The position numbers and the translations under genes are program-made. From Virgibacillus_R byunsanensis (GTDB taxonomy: Bacteria > Bacillota > Bacilli > Bacillales > Amphibacillaceae), in assembly GCF_042675965.1 (NCBI RefSeq), contig NZ_JBHTKJ010000011.1, positions 1-64,000 of the forward strand: a DNA stretch of 64,000 bases, in the 5' to 3' direction. Under the pieces are notes generated by a model. It worked only from the letters and a program-made list of their open reading frames with translations, made no database searches and was not told the origin of the DNA. This document shows, one piece after another, positions 8,096 through 16,056 of the stretch; within the stretch, counting starts at the first letter, position 1; the number at the start of each line of letters is the position of its first letter.

Positions 8096-8998
8096 ATGAA
8101 AACCAATATGTCCGTAATTGGAGTACCAATGGATTTAGGTCAAAACCGTCGTGGAGTTGATATGGGTCCAAGCGCACTTAGGTATGCGGGTGTTATTGAA
8201 ACACTACAGCGATTAAAGTACAACGTTAATGATTTAGGAGATATACCAATTTCACGCCCAGACAATAAAGAATCAAGGCAAGAAGATAATTTACGAAACC
8301 TACATCAAGTTGCTGAGGCAAATCAAAAACTTGCTGAAATGGCTGAACAAGAAATTGCTAAAAATCGGTTCCCACTAATTTTAGGTGGAGACCATAGTAT
8401 TGCAATTGGAAGTTTAGCTGGAATTGCAAAACACTATAAAAATTTAGGGGTTATCTGGTACGACGCACATGGAGATTTGAATTGTGCAGAAACATCACCA
8501 TCCGGTAATATTCATGGGATGCCACTTGCAGTTAGTTTAGGTATTGGGCACGAAAAATTAACCAATATTTTAGACTACCAACCTAAAATTAAACCCGAAA
8601 ACATTGTTATTGTTGGTGCGCGTTCACTTGACCCAGAGGAAAGAGAGTTAATTCGGGAAAAGGGAATTAAAGTTTTTACCATGCATGAAATTGATCGTAT
8701 GGGAATGACAAATGTAATGACAGAAACGATTGATTACCTACAAGAGAATACAGATGGAGTACATCTCAGTTTGGATTTAGACGGACTAGATCCAGAAGAA
8801 GCCCCAGGGGTTGGAACACCTGTTTTAGGTGGTCTATCTTACCGTGAAAGTCATTTGGCGATGGAAATGCTAGCTGAGTCTAAGATAATTACGTCAGCTG
8901 AATTTGTGGAAGTCAATCCAATCTTAGATGACAAAAATAAGACGGCTACCTTAGCTGTAGGATTAGTTGGGTCATTATTTGGTGAGAAGTTAAAATAA
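8096..8998 (+). CDS. rocF: Arginase
   Basis: This enzyme hydrolyses arginine to ornithine and urea in arginine catabolism. The 300 residues contain the three binuclear manganese motifs of the ureohydrolase family: GGDHS (about residue 98), DAHGD (about 122-126) and SLDLDGLDP (about 225-233). The E-VNP segment near the C-terminus is also present. It starts at ATG 8096 behind GAGGAGGT. It stands alone; no rocD/rocE neighbours are seen. Confidence 0.95.
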   Translation: MKTNMSVIGVPMDLGQNRRGVDMGPSALRYAGVIETLQRLKYNVNDLGDIPISRPDNKESRQEDNLRNLHQVAEANQKLAEMAEQEIAKNRFPLILGGDHSIAIGSLAGIAKHYKNLGVIWYDAHGDLNCAETSPSGNIHGMPLAVSLGIGHEKLTNILDYQPKIKPENIVIVGARSLDPEERELIREKGIKVFTMHEIDRMGMTNVMTETIDYLQENTDGVHLSLDLDGLDPEEAPGVGTPVLGGLSYRESHLAMEMLAESKIITSAEFVEVNPILDDKNKTATLAVGLVGSLFGEKLK

Positions 8999-9096
8999 CA
9001 GTACCTGAATAGGCATCCAATCTCGGATGTCTTCTTTCTTTAAGGCTCATTTCGTAAGTTTTGTTGCTATTGTGATAAAAACAACAACCTTCTTTA

Positions 9097-9380
9097 AAAA
9101 AATATAAAATTGGAGATATATAGATAATTTAGTAACTGCATATGCTACATCCAACTCCAGCGCGCAGCAACTAGAGTGACTTCCCTCACATCCATACAAC
9201 AAGTCAAAATCGATTCGCTTAGAAGGAAGGTCGACTAAAACCGGTCTCTTGGTCCAAGGTCGCCATATCCCTATGAAGGGGCATGTTTCCTTTATCTCAT
9301 GGTATTTGAGGAAGAACGACTAAAGCTACCGCTTTGCGCGGGCGTAGTCCTTACATTGCTAAATGGGCACGTATGCTTTT
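9097..9380 (+). repeat. Diverged, shortened copy of the 560-bp repeat
   Basis: It shares scattered blocks with 15371-15929 and 54691-55250, including GATAATTTAGTAACTGC, CCAACTCCAGCGC, CCCTATGAAGGGGCATGTTT and the GCGCGGGCG...GCTTTT tail, but the central 250 bp is missing. It fills the intergenic space between rocF and the convergent CPBP gene. Confidence 0.75.
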
Positions 9381-9382
9381 CA

Positions 9383-10042
9383 TTAAAAAACCGATAAGAG
9401 GGCTATTATTATAATTGCAATATCTGCTATAACATGCACGATCCAGGAGTTAAATATATTGCTGGAATTTTCATTAAGCCAATTAAATATCATACCAATA
9501 GCAAATAAACCGAATAATGCTAATAAGAACAAACTGACGTTAAACCATGTTAAAAAAATAGCGGTGTGATAGATGGAAAACAGGAATGAGGAGTATATAA
9601 ATGCTGCTATTCTATTATCCTGTAATAAATTTTTGAAGACAAATCCCCTGAAGAAGAGTTCTTCCAAGAAGGAGTTTCCTATTACGATATAAAGTGCAAT
9701 AAATATAAAAGTTTCCTTCGTGACATTTTTTTGTGCTAGGTTGTCACGAATAGTGGCAAAATCAATAAAGTCTTTTAGCATAAAGTATGTTCCAAGAAGT
9801 ATAACGAATGAACCGATGCCAATACCTAAACTTATTTTCAGTCGTTTCAAATCCATTTTTAACGTACTAAAATAACCTGGGTTCCGCTTTGTTAGGTAGT
9901 GGAAAATAAAAATAACAAAGAAGAAAACAACTACCTTTGTTGATGTTTTATATATGTAATCAACAACTAGGATTTGTTCAACGATAAATAGCAAAAGTAT
10001 AGATACTAAACTTAATGCGTAAACCAAATAACTTGTTTTCAT
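9383..10042 (-). CDS. CPBP family intramembrane glutamic endopeptidase
   Basis: A 219-residue membrane protein with about six segments. The family signature EELFFRG (motif 1) lies in the middle. A histidine-containing helix (SIYHTAIF) and a C-terminal NSWIVHVIAD supply further catalytic or metal-site residues typical of Abi/CPBP proteases. Members process prenylated or peptide substrates, or act in bacteriocin immunity; which role applies here cannot be read from the sequence. Its 3' end abuts the repeat at 9097-9380. Confidence 0.83.
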   Translation of the reverse strand: MKTSYLVYALSLVSILLLFIVEQILVVDYIYKTSTKVVVFFFVIFIFHYLTKRNPGYFSTLKMDLKRLKISLGIGIGSFVILLGTYFMLKDFIDFATIRDNLAQKNVTKETFIFIALYIVIGNSFLEELFFRGFVFKNLLQDNRIAAFIYSSFLFSIYHTAIFLTWFNVSLFLLALFGLFAIGMIFNWLNENSSNIFNSWIVHVIADIAIIIIALLSVF

Positions 10043-10084
10043 GACCGCACCTCAACATGTTTCTTCAATCGTATCATATTCTTT

Positions 10085-10252
10085 TTAATTCTGGGGACGG
10101 TTATTAACCTTACGTTGATATTCATTAAGTAGCGTATCTAATCTCTTGCTAGACTTGATAACAGCATCTGAAGTAAATTCCTCGGCATTACTTAAGGTAA
10201 TCATTTCATTGCGACATTGTTCGATCTTTTGCAATAATATAGAATTATCCAC
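10085..10252 (-). CDS. Spo0E-like aspartyl-phosphate phosphatase
   Basis: A small helical-hairpin protein of 55 residues. The C-terminal block SSKRLDTLLNEYQ corresponds to the Spo0E family signature S-x-x-LD-x-LLN-x-Y. The family dephosphorylates Spo0A~P and delays sporulation. The start is placed at the GTG at 10252, because GGGGGAT sits at the right distance upstream and family members begin here; the ATG at 10297 has no ribosome site. It lies divergent to sigW. Confidence 0.75.
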   Translation of the reverse strand: MDNSILLQKIEQCRNEMITLSNAEEFTSDAVIKSSKRLDTLLNEYQRKVNNRPQN

Positions 10253-10323
10253 AAATCTATCCCCCGATCTAGTATAATATACTATAAAATTACCCAATTA
10301 ATTGTATGGATAAACGATTTTTT

Positions 10324-10350
10324 TGAAACCTTTTATAATACATATTCGTA
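10324..10350 (+). promoter_or_regulatory. SigW autoregulatory promoter
   Basis: TGAAAC (10324-10329) and CGTA (10347-10350) are separated by 17 bp, the textbook extracytoplasmic SigW consensus. It lies 36 bp before the sigW start. Positive autoregulation is known for Bacillus sigW. Confidence 0.9.
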
Positions 10351-10385
10351 ACATAAATACCGCACAGTTAGCGGAGGTACTCTAT

Positions 10386-10949
10386 ATGGATCAAATGATT
10401 AAAGAAAAAATAATACAGGTTAAAAAAGGAGATCAAGCTGCATATGAAGATGTGGTCTCGTTTTTTCAGAATAAAATTTACCAACATTGTTTTCGAATGC
10501 TTGGTAATATGCACGAGGCGGAGGATATAGCACAGGAGGCTTTTATTCGGGCGTATGTAAATATTCACTCATTTGATGATCGCAGGAAATTCTCGACATG
10601 GTTATATCGAATTGCTACAAATTTAACTATTGATCGAATACGAAAGCGAAAACCAGATTTTTATCTCGATGCAGAGATAAAAGGGGCAGAAGGATTGGAT
10701 ATGTACTCCCAGTTACCAACTGATGGACGATTACCGGAAGAAGAAGTTGAAAGTCTGGAATTACAAAGCTATATTCATAAAGAAATTACCGAGCTCCCAC
10801 CGAAATATCGTAGTATCATTATGCTACGTTACTTAGAAGAGTTTTCCCTCAAAGAAATAAGCGAGATTCTAGATATCCCATTAGGGACAGTAAAGACTCG
10901 CATACACCGGGGACGGGAAGCACTACGGAAAAAACTTCGTCACGTGTAA
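10386..10949 (+). CDS. sigW: ECF RNA polymerase sigma factor SigW
   Basis: A 187-residue ECF sigma factor, the same length as B. subtilis SigW. Region 2 (EDIAQEAFIRAY, then FSTWLYRIATNLTIDRIRK) and region 4 (PPKYRSIIMLRYLEEFSLKEI, LGTVKTRIHRGR) are evident. It directs genes for envelope stress and antimicrobial-peptide resistance. The start at 10386 is fixed by GGAGGT at 10373-10378; an in-frame TTG at 10323 lies inside the promoter. It is followed after 15 bp by its anti-sigma factor. Confidence 0.95.
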   Translation: MDQMIKEKIIQVKKGDQAAYEDVVSFFQNKIYQHCFRMLGNMHEAEDIAQEAFIRAYVNIHSFDDRRKFSTWLYRIATNLTIDRIRKRKPDFYLDAEIKGAEGLDMYSQLPTDGRLPEEEVESLELQSYIHKEITELPPKYRSIIMLRYLEEFSLKEISEILDIPLGTVKTRIHRGREALRKKLRHV

Positions 10950-10964
10950 AGGAGTGTGACTGAT

Positions 10965-11603
10965 ATGAATTGTCAAAAACAAGTAGTAGAGCTCATGCAT
11001 AAGTATTTAGATGGCGACTTAACCCAACATGAAGAAACCTCTTTACGTGTTCACTTGGAGGAATGTGCTGAATGTCAGCAGCACTTCCATGAATTAAAAC
11101 GAACGGTTACGCTTGTGCAAAGTGCTGAAAATATAAGTGCACCAAGTGGATTCACTACAAACGTTATGAAGAATCTACCGACTGAAAAAAAGAGTGTCAA
11201 ATATATACGATGGTTTAAGATGCATCCTGTTATCACTGCCGCTGCAATTTTCTTTGTTTTTATGTTTAGTGGAATGTTCTCAGCATGGCAGCAAGACGAT
11301 GAGTTAGTCGTATCTAAACAAGAGAATTTAATTATTCAGGGTGATACAGTTACAGTTCCAAAGGATGTAACCGTTGAAGGTGATCTCGTAGTCAAAAACG
11401 GCAATCTCAAAATAGAAGGAACCGTTGAAGGCAATGTTACGCTGATTAATGGAAAACTCCTTCCTGGTAAGTTAGAAGGGGAAGGGCTCATGGCGTCTAC
11501 TGGTGAAGTAAATGGTGAACTGAAACATGTCAATCAAATCTTCGAGTGGGTGTGGTATCATTTGAAAATGTTAGTTGAAGGTGTATTTTCGTTTAAGGAT
11601 TAA
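10965..11603 (+). CDS. rsiW: Anti-sigma-W factor RsiW
   Basis: A 212-residue single-pass protein that holds SigW at the membrane and is destroyed by regulated proteolysis (PrsW, RasP, ClpXP in B. subtilis). The zinc anti-sigma motif H-x3-C-x2-C is seen in HLEECAECQQHF (residues 28-39). One membrane helix lies near residues 88-106. The extracytoplasmic part (about 120-190) is a V/G/N-rich beta-repeat resembling bactofilin or polymer-forming domains. The start at 10965 is chosen from AAAGGAG at 10948-10954; the GTG at 10956 is too close to it. Confidence 0.92.
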   Translation: MNCQKQVVELMHKYLDGDLTQHEETSLRVHLEECAECQQHFHELKRTVTLVQSAENISAPSGFTTNVMKNLPTEKKSVKYIRWFKMHPVITAAAIFFVFMFSGMFSAWQQDDELVVSKQENLIIQGDTVTVPKDVTVEGDLVVKNGNLKIEGTVEGNVTLINGKLLPGKLEGEGLMASTGEVNGELKHVNQIFEWVWYHLKMLVEGVFSFKD

Positions 11604-11616
11604 TAATACATTTACA

Positions 11617-11650
11617 AAAATTAGGGACATGCTAAAGTCCCTAATTTTGT
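11617..11650 (+). terminator. Terminator after rsiW
   Basis: AAAATTAGGGAC pairs with GTCCCTAATTTT around an 8-base loop and is followed by a short T-rich tail. Confidence 0.85.
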
Positions 11651-11716
11651 TTATCGAAAAGAATAGAATTCCCTGCATAAAATAGTCGAGTTTAGGGTAC
11701 AGTTAAACGTTATATT

Positions 11717-11745
11717 TAGACACATGCTAAAGATGAAAATATGAT
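11717..11745 (+). promoter_or_regulatory. SigA promoter of cdaA-cdaR-glmM
   Basis: TAGACA (11717-11722), a 17-bp spacer and TATGAT (11740-11745) lie about 65 bp upstream of cdaA. A second TATAAT overlaps downstream at 11745-11750. Confidence 0.6.
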
Positions 11746-11810
11746 ATAATAAATAATACCGTTATTAAAAAAGATAGGAAGATAACATATGTGTAGAGGG
11801 AAGTGTGAAC

Positions 11811-12632
11811 ATGCTAGTCGGGGGATTTGATGTATTAAACCTATTGCGAATTGGAATAGATATTGCTCTCGTCTGGTATATCTTATATAAATTAATCATG
11901 CTGATCAGAGGTACAAAAGCTATTCAATTATTAAAAGGAATTGCTGTTGTATTTATTGTTAGGCTGTTAAGTAGTATATTTAATTTACAAACGATTGAAT
12001 GGATTACCAATGAAGCAATCTCTTGGGGATTAATTGTTATTATTATTTTATTTCAGCCAGAACTCAGAAGAGCATTAGAGCAATTAGGAAGAGGCAACAT
12101 CTTCTCCAGAAGCAGCAAATCTGAGGAGGAAATTTTAGATCAGATGATTGAGTCTATCATACAGTCGTGTAATTATATGGCTAAAAGACGTATTGGAGCT
12201 CTCATTACCATTGAGCGGGAAACAGGCGTGGGGGAATATGCCGAAACAGGAATCTCGATTAACGGTAAATTAACGCATCAATTGTTGACCAATATATTTA
12301 CACCTAATACCCCACTTCATGATGGTGCCGTAATCATTAAAGGGGATGAAATAGCAGCTGCAGCTTGTTATTTGCCATTATCTGAAAGCCCCTTTATTTC
12401 TAAGGAACTAGGAACAAGGCATCGTGCAGCCATGGGTATTAGTGAAGTAACAGATGCATTAACCATTGTAGTCTCTGAAGAAACAGGTAATATTTCATGT
12501 ACGAAAAACGGAGAATTACATAGAGAATTAAATCAAGAATCATTACGGAAGTTTTTAGGAGAAAATTTATCTTTAAACATAAGAACCCCTGAATCAAAGA
12601 CATGGAATTGGAGGGGGAAAAATAATGGATAA
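11811..12632 (+). CDS. cdaA: Diadenylate cyclase CdaA (c-di-AMP synthase)
   Basis: This membrane enzyme makes c-di-AMP from two ATP. Three N-terminal membrane helices (about residues 10-80) are followed by the FQPELRRALEQLGRG linker and the DAC domain, with the catalytic DGA (171-173) and RHR (203-205) motifs. The 273-residue length matches B. subtilis CdaA. ATG 11811 is preferred over GTG 11805 by spacing to AGAGGGA. It overlaps cdaR by 8 bases. c-di-AMP controls potassium and osmolyte uptake, relevant to the Opu system at 46989. Confidence 0.95.
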   Translation: MLVGGFDVLNLLRIGIDIALVWYILYKLIMLIRGTKAIQLLKGIAVVFIVRLLSSIFNLQTIEWITNEAISWGLIVIIILFQPELRRALEQLGRGNIFSRSSKSEEEILDQMIESIIQSCNYMAKRRIGALITIERETGVGEYAETGISINGKLTHQLLTNIFTPNTPLHDGAVIIKGDEIAAAACYLPLSESPFISKELGTRHRAAMGISEVTDALTIVVSEETGNISCTKNGELHRELNQESLRKFLGENLSLNIRTPESKTWNWRGKNNG

Positions 12633-13848
12633 ATGGTTTAAAAGTAAGTGGTTTGTACGAGTAATATCATTGGCATTTGCTATTTTACTTTACATTGTTG
12701 TCAGTGTAGAGTTAAGTGAAACTCAATCCAATCCTCGTCTCTTTGGTGGCACTGATGATTTACAATCAGTTGAGGATGTTCCATTAGAAATACGAATAGA
12801 TGAAGACAACTATATAGTAAGTGGTGTTCCTGAATATGTAAATGTTTCATTAGAGGGATCAACAAGTACATTAGCACCAATTATAAGGCAAAAGAACTTT
12901 GATGTATTCGTTGATTTAGAAGGTTTGGATGTTGGCGAACATACTGTTGAAGTAGAACATGAGAATATACCAAATGATGTAAATGTTTATGTTGAACCAA
13001 GAACAATTGATGTAACCGTTGAACAAAGAGCATCAGAAGAATTTGATGTAAAAGTTGATTTTATAAACGTAAATCAACTTCCAGAAGGTTATGAAGTTGG
13101 TGAAGTAGAAGTTAATCCAGGTTCTGTTACCATTACTAGTTCGAAAAATATTATTGATCGTATTGCACTTGTAAAAGTGTTTGTAGATGTGTCAGATGCT
13201 AGTGAATCAATAAATAATCGGGAAGTTCCTGTAAATGTTTATGATAGCCAAGGAAATGAATTAAATGTTCGAGTAGAGCCTGAAACTGTAGAGGCTTCTA
13301 TTGAAATAGATAACCCTAGTAAAACAGTTCCTGTAAGTGCAGCTACTACCGGAGACTTACCAAGTGGGTATTCACTAAACTCAATTTCTGTTAATGTAGA
13401 CGAGATTGAAGTCTTTGCAACCAATGAGATATTGAGTCAAATCGAAGAAATTTTAACGGAAGATATTAATCTAGCTACCGTGACTGAATCACAAACAATG
13501 GAATCTAACTTATCATTGCCAGATGGTGCACGTACTTCAGGTGGAGGTACCGTTGAGGTTACTATTGAAGTAGAAGAAACTAGAACGATCAACGAATTAC
13601 CAATAGAAGTAGAGAATTTAGATGATGGACAAGATGTTTCATTTATACAACCAAATGAACCTGAAATGAGTGTCACGGTTGTTGGTAACCAGGAAATTGT
13701 AAGCGGGCTGACAGCAGATGACTTTCGACTATTTATTGATGTAGAGGATTTGGATGAAGGTGAACATCAAGTTCCAGTTACAATAGAAGGTCCCGAAGAC
13801 ATAACATATACAGCTGAATTTGAGGAAGTTACCATACAGATTTCATAA
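12625..13848 (+). CDS. cdaR: CdaA regulatory protein CdaR (YbbR-domain protein)
   Basis: A 407-residue extracytoplasmic regulator of CdaA. One N-terminal membrane helix (about residues 8-26) is followed by about four YbbR repeats of roughly 80 residues, recognisable by recurring V-x-V-x-P-x-x-V strands (VEPRTIDVTVE, VNPGSVTITSS, VEPETVEASIE). The protein is rich in acidic residues, as expected for a surface domain of a halotolerant organism. The order cdaA-cdaR-glmM is conserved in Bacillales. Confidence 0.93.
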   Translation: MDKWFKSKWFVRVISLAFAILLYIVVSVELSETQSNPRLFGGTDDLQSVEDVPLEIRIDEDNYIVSGVPEYVNVSLEGSTSTLAPIIRQKNFDVFVDLEGLDVGEHTVEVEHENIPNDVNVYVEPRTIDVTVEQRASEEFDVKVDFINVNQLPEGYEVGEVEVNPGSVTITSSKNIIDRIALVKVFVDVSDASESINNREVPVNVYDSQGNELNVRVEPETVEASIEIDNPSKTVPVSAATTGDLPSGYSLNSISVNVDEIEVFATNEILSQIEEILTEDINLATVTESQTMESNLSLPDGARTSGGGTVEVTIEVEETRTINELPIEVENLDDGQDVSFIQPNEPEMSVTVVGNQEIVSGLTADDFRLFIDVEDLDEGEHQVPVTIEGPEDITYTAEFEEVTIQIS

Positions 13849-13973
13849 AGGTATCAAAAGGGTAGGGATTGTAGTAGATGTAGAACGTAAGATTGATATA
13901 CTTTCTAATCATATACAACATTGCTCTCACTTTGAAGAATTGGTTTGAATAGGGAATAAAGGAGAGGAACAAC

Positions 13974-15323
13974 ATGGGTAAATTTTTCGGAACTGATGGT
14001 GTTAGAGGAATAGCCAATAAAGGTTTAACACCAGAGTTAGCATTTAAGTTAGGACGTTTCGGTGGTTATGTACTAACAAAAGAAACAAAGAAACCAAGGG
14101 TTTTGATTGGTCGGGATACAAGAATATCTGGACATATGTTAGAAGGAGCTTTAGTTGCAGGATTATTATCAATAGGTGCAGAGGTAATGCGTTTAGGTAT
14201 CATTTCAACACCGGGAGTTGCTTATTTAACTAAAGCGACAAGTTCACAAGCTGGTATAATGATTTCAGCGTCACATAACCCTGTCGAAGATAACGGAATT
14301 AAATTCTTTGGTCCGGATGGATTTAAACTCAATGATGATCAGGAAGCTGAAATTGAACAATTAATTGAAGAAAAAGATCAACTACCACGTCCCATCGGAG
14401 CAGACATAGGGGTAGTAAATGATTATTTTGAAGGCGGTCAAAAGTATCTCTCTTTCTTGAAAGAATCCGTCGATAATGACTTTGAGGGGTTACAAATTGC
14501 CCTAGATTGTGCTCATGGTTCGACATCGGGTCTTGCTACCCACTTATTTGCAGACTTAGAAGCAGATATTTATACTATTGGTAGCTCTCCAGATGGCTTA
14601 AACATTAATGATGGTGTAGGTTCAACTCACCCCGAAACATTACAAGCCTTTGTAACTGATAAAGGTGCAGACATTGGACTAGCGTTCGATGGTGATGGGG
14701 ATCGATTAATAGCTGTTGATGAGAAGGGCAACATCGTTGATGGTGATCAGATCATGTTTGTAATTGCAAAGTATATGAATGAAAAAGGCTTTTTACGACA
14801 TAACACTGTCGTATCAACAGTAATGAGCAACATAGGCTTTTATAAAGCGTTAGAAGAGCATGGCATGCGGAGTGATAAAACGTCTGTTGGTGACCGATAC
14901 GTTATGGAAGAAATGCGTAAGGGTGGATATAACTTAGGCGGTGAACAGTCTGGACATATTATATTCTTAGACTACAACACAACAGGTGATGGTATGCTTA
15001 CGGCAATTCAACTTGTGAATGTGCTAAAAGAAACTGGTAAACCACTATCTGAACTAGCTGAGGAAATGACCATTTTCCCTCAGGTATTAAAAAATGTTAA
15101 AGTGATTGACAAACAACGAGCAATTAGTAATTCAAGAATTCAAGAAGAGATTGATCTAATTGAAAAGCAAATGGGTGAGGAAGGACGTGTACTAGTACGT
15201 CCATCAGGAACTGAGTCACTTGTTCGTGTTATGGTTGAAGCACCAACAAAGGAAGAATGTGAAAAATACGCAGACCAAGTTGTGCGAGTAATTGATGAGT
15301 TATTAGGAATGAAAGATGAATAA
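13974..15323 (+). CDS. glmM: Phosphoglucosamine mutase GlmM
   Basis: This enzyme interconverts glucosamine-6-phosphate and glucosamine-1-phosphate for UDP-GlcNAc and cell-wall synthesis. The 449 residues contain the catalytic phosphoserine loop ISASHNP (Ser100), the metal loop FDGDGDR (about residues 240-246) and the phosphate-binding RPSGTESLVRVM near the C-terminus. GlmM is known to bind and inhibit CdaA in related bacteria. It lies 125 bp after cdaR with its own good RBS (AAAGGAGAGG) and ends at a terminator. Confidence 0.96.
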   Translation: MGKFFGTDGVRGIANKGLTPELAFKLGRFGGYVLTKETKKPRVLIGRDTRISGHMLEGALVAGLLSIGAEVMRLGIISTPGVAYLTKATSSQAGIMISASHNPVEDNGIKFFGPDGFKLNDDQEAEIEQLIEEKDQLPRPIGADIGVVNDYFEGGQKYLSFLKESVDNDFEGLQIALDCAHGSTSGLATHLFADLEADIYTIGSSPDGLNINDGVGSTHPETLQAFVTDKGADIGLAFDGDGDRLIAVDEKGNIVDGDQIMFVIAKYMNEKGFLRHNTVVSTVMSNIGFYKALEEHGMRSDKTSVGDRYVMEEMRKGGYNLGGEQSGHIIFLDYNTTGDGMLTAIQLVNVLKETGKPLSELAEEMTIFPQVLKNVKVIDKQRAISNSRIQEEIDLIEKQMGEEGRVLVRPSGTESLVRVMVEAPTKEECEKYADQVVRVIDELLGMKDE

Positions 15324-15336
15324 GTAATAGTTTGGG

Positions 15337-15367
15337 GCTGCTCTCTGTTATGGAGAGCAGTTTTTTT
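15337..15367 (+). terminator. Terminator after glmM
   Basis: CTGCTCTC pairs with GGAGAGCAG around TGTTAT and is followed by T7. Confidence 0.93.
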
Positions 15368-15370
15368 GTA

Positions 15371-15929
15371 GCTTAGGAAATTATAAAATTAGGAGCCTGT
15401 GGATAATTTATTAACTGCTTAAGCCGCGTCCAGCTCCGACGTACAGGACAAGGAAAGCTTCACAGTGAAACATCGCACGAAGAAAAAGCGAACTTCTTTT
15501 TCAAGGACGTACTAGTGCCGATGACGCCACAGGATAAGTAAAGCTCCCCTGAAAAGCATCGCACGCAGAAAAAGCGCTTTTCTTTTTCAAGGACGTGGCG
15601 TTTTCATCGGCCAGCGCCCGTACTGCTAGTGGGCTTCCTTATCCTCTTACGATAAGTCAACATCGAATCGCTTAGCAAAGGAAGGCCGACTAAAAGCGGG
15701 CTCCCGGCCCAACGTCGGCATACCCCTATGAAGGGGCATGTTTCCTTTTAGATGAACTTGACTTTTCGCCAATAATGGCGAAAGTCAGAGTGAATCTTAT
15801 ACTCTGGAGTGAATCTCATTAAGATTTGGAAGATCGACTAACTTCGCAGCTTTCGGCGGCAACGTCGACCCACCCGCGTGCGCGGGCGCAGCCCATACGT
15901 CGCTAAACGGGCGCTTACGCTTTTGTTCT
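15371..15929 (+). repeat. 560-bp intergenic repeat, copy A
   Basis: It is nearly identical (about nine differences by eye, including one 1-bp indel) to 54691-55250. It is non-coding and packed with short inverted repeats: AGAAAAAGCGAAC/TTCTTTTTC, CCCCTATGAAGGGG, GACTTTTCGCC/GGCGAAAGTC and CCCGCGTGCGCGGG. It is GC-richer than its surroundings. No ORF, transposase or obvious target duplication is seen. It resembles the dispersed CCAGCTCC-type repeats I recall from Bacillaceae, which would need a search to confirm. Confidence 0.9.
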
Positions 15930-16056
15930 GCACTATTTTCACTGTCATAGATCCAATAAATAAGGTATAATAGTACCGTTAATTTATTTAATAAATGGAA
16001 CTATTCTAACATTTAGGTCTAATAATAGTTTAGTTCCAAAATCTAGGGGGTATATG

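Noticed and set aside
9040..9095. Operator or attenuator after rocF (GTTGTTG...CAACAAC inverted repeat)
   Set aside because: It is AT-rich, weak, lies between convergent genes and merges with the diverged repeat; probably part of repeat debris.
10323..10385. N-terminal extension of SigW from TTG 10323
   Set aside because: It would translate through the SigW promoter itself; ATG 10386 has the only good ribosome site.
15371..15929. Insertion sequence
   Set aside because: No transposase ORF in any frame and no clear terminal inverted repeats or target duplication; listed as a non-coding repeat.
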